DNA of 64,000 nt from NCBI GenBank assembly GCA_003249645.1, contig QKIH01000107.1:21769-85768 (forward strand). The letters are read 5' to 3'. Shown here piece by piece: positions 63,775 through 64,000 of the stretch (position 1 is its first letter; each line of letters begins with the position of its first letter). The stretch comes from Desulfobulbaceae bacterium. Lineage in GTDB: Bacteria > Desulfobacterota > Desulfobulbia > Desulfobulbales > Desulfocapsaceae. The notes under the pieces were generated by a model, which ran no database searches, was not told where the DNA came from, and was given only the letters and a program-made list of their open reading frames with translations. The position numbers and the translations under genes are program-made.

Positions 63775-64000
63775 TTAGAAGCGGTATCCAAAAACACCGG
63801 AAATGGTGAAACCGTTGAGATTGCCTTCATAAGAAACAGGAACTTCGGCTACGGTGTCCGAAACTTTAACATCACCGGTCCAGCGATATCTTCCTTCAAC
63901 ACCGAGGAAAAAGTCTCTGGTGATATCATAACTTGCCCCGGCAATAACATGGGCTCCGAATGTTGTGTCATAGTCGTCTTCTTCTTCAAATTTGCCAAAC
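63775..64000 (-). CDS. Outer-membrane beta-barrel protein, C-terminal part (5' end outside window)
   Basis: The minus-strand frame runs from the window edge to a TAA at 63775 and encodes the last 74 residues of a protein. Alternating hydrophobic residues form short strands (HVIAGASYDI, FFLGVEGRYRW, GFTISGVFGYRF), and the final residue is Phe, which is the sorting signal of barrel proteins recognised by the BAM complex. It resembles small OmpW/OmpA-like or opacity-family barrels. Start and exact family are not visible. Confidence 0.75.
   Translation of the reverse strand, partial: FGKFEEEDDYDTTFGAHVIAGASYDITRDFFLGVEGRYRWTGDVKVSDTVAEVPVSYEGNLNGFTISGVFGYRF

Overview
The window looks like part of the chromosome of an anaerobic, Gram-negative deltaproteobacterium, most likely a Desulfobulbales-type sulfate reducer or relative in Desulfobacterota. 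Pointers are a periplasmic-type CbiK cobaltochelatase, a cyclic-nucleotide-binding/PATAN protein, a DACNV-type diadenylate cyclase, a CxxCH-containing chemoreceptor, many Fe-S proteins, outer-membrane and lipoprotein signals, and moderate GC. This is inference from gene families; there is no rRNA in the window.

Positions 1-13376 (minus strand) are one accessory block. It encodes two complete three-subunit molybdenum hydroxylases of the xanthine dehydrogenase family (FAD, 2Fe-2S and Mo-pterin subunits each), two cyclic amidohydrolases (dihydropyrimidinase/hydantoinase-like and dihydroorotase-like), and cofactor proteins: MocA-type cytidylyltransferase (cut by the window edge), a MoeA-like protein with a cysteine-rich tail, and YqeB. 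YqeB is the marker protein of selenium-dependent molybdenum hydroxylases. An XRE-cupin regulator sits between the two hydroxylase sets. The likely job is anaerobic hydroxylation and ring opening of an N-heterocycle such as a purine or hydantoin. Divergent from it lie an aspartate/glutamate racemase, a decayed IS91-type transposase, a flavodoxin-ferredoxin (EFR1) protein with a TetR regulator, and a complete LIV-type ABC transporter (17738-22596). GTTAAC-centred motifs recur in the control regions of this block.

Positions 23040-30100 hold a CoA-disulfide-reductase/rhodanese fusion, an exported SLH/beta-helix protein, a membrane diguanylate cyclase, and a TPP-riboswitch operon of thiE plus an Nramp-fold transporter that lacks the metal-binding residues. 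Positions 30234-51806 are a mixed region of signalling and housekeeping genes: hybrid histidine kinase, extradiol-dioxygenase-fold protein, CNB-PATAN protein, alkyltransferase-like protein, thymidine kinase, QueG-like ferredoxin, tandem-SBP GGDEF protein, HD hydrolase, exported rhodanese, an MCP remnant, a class III nucleotide cyclase with a LysM lipoprotein, an alpha/beta hydrolase, TrkA, a CYTH protein and a heme-type chemoreceptor.

Positions 52011-64000 hold a cobalamin-riboswitch operon (cbiK-cbiL), amtB-glnK behind a probable sigma-54 promoter, duplicated terminators, a DAC-domain c-di-AMP synthase, a SpoU RNA methyltransferase, an AI-2E-family permease, ilvE, groES-groEL, tRNA-Met(CAT) and the 3' end of an outer-membrane beta-barrel gene. 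Proteins for cyclic di-GMP, cAMP and c-di-AMP signalling all occur here. amtB, glnK, groES and groEL show visibly stronger codon bias than their neighbours, as expected for highly expressed genes.
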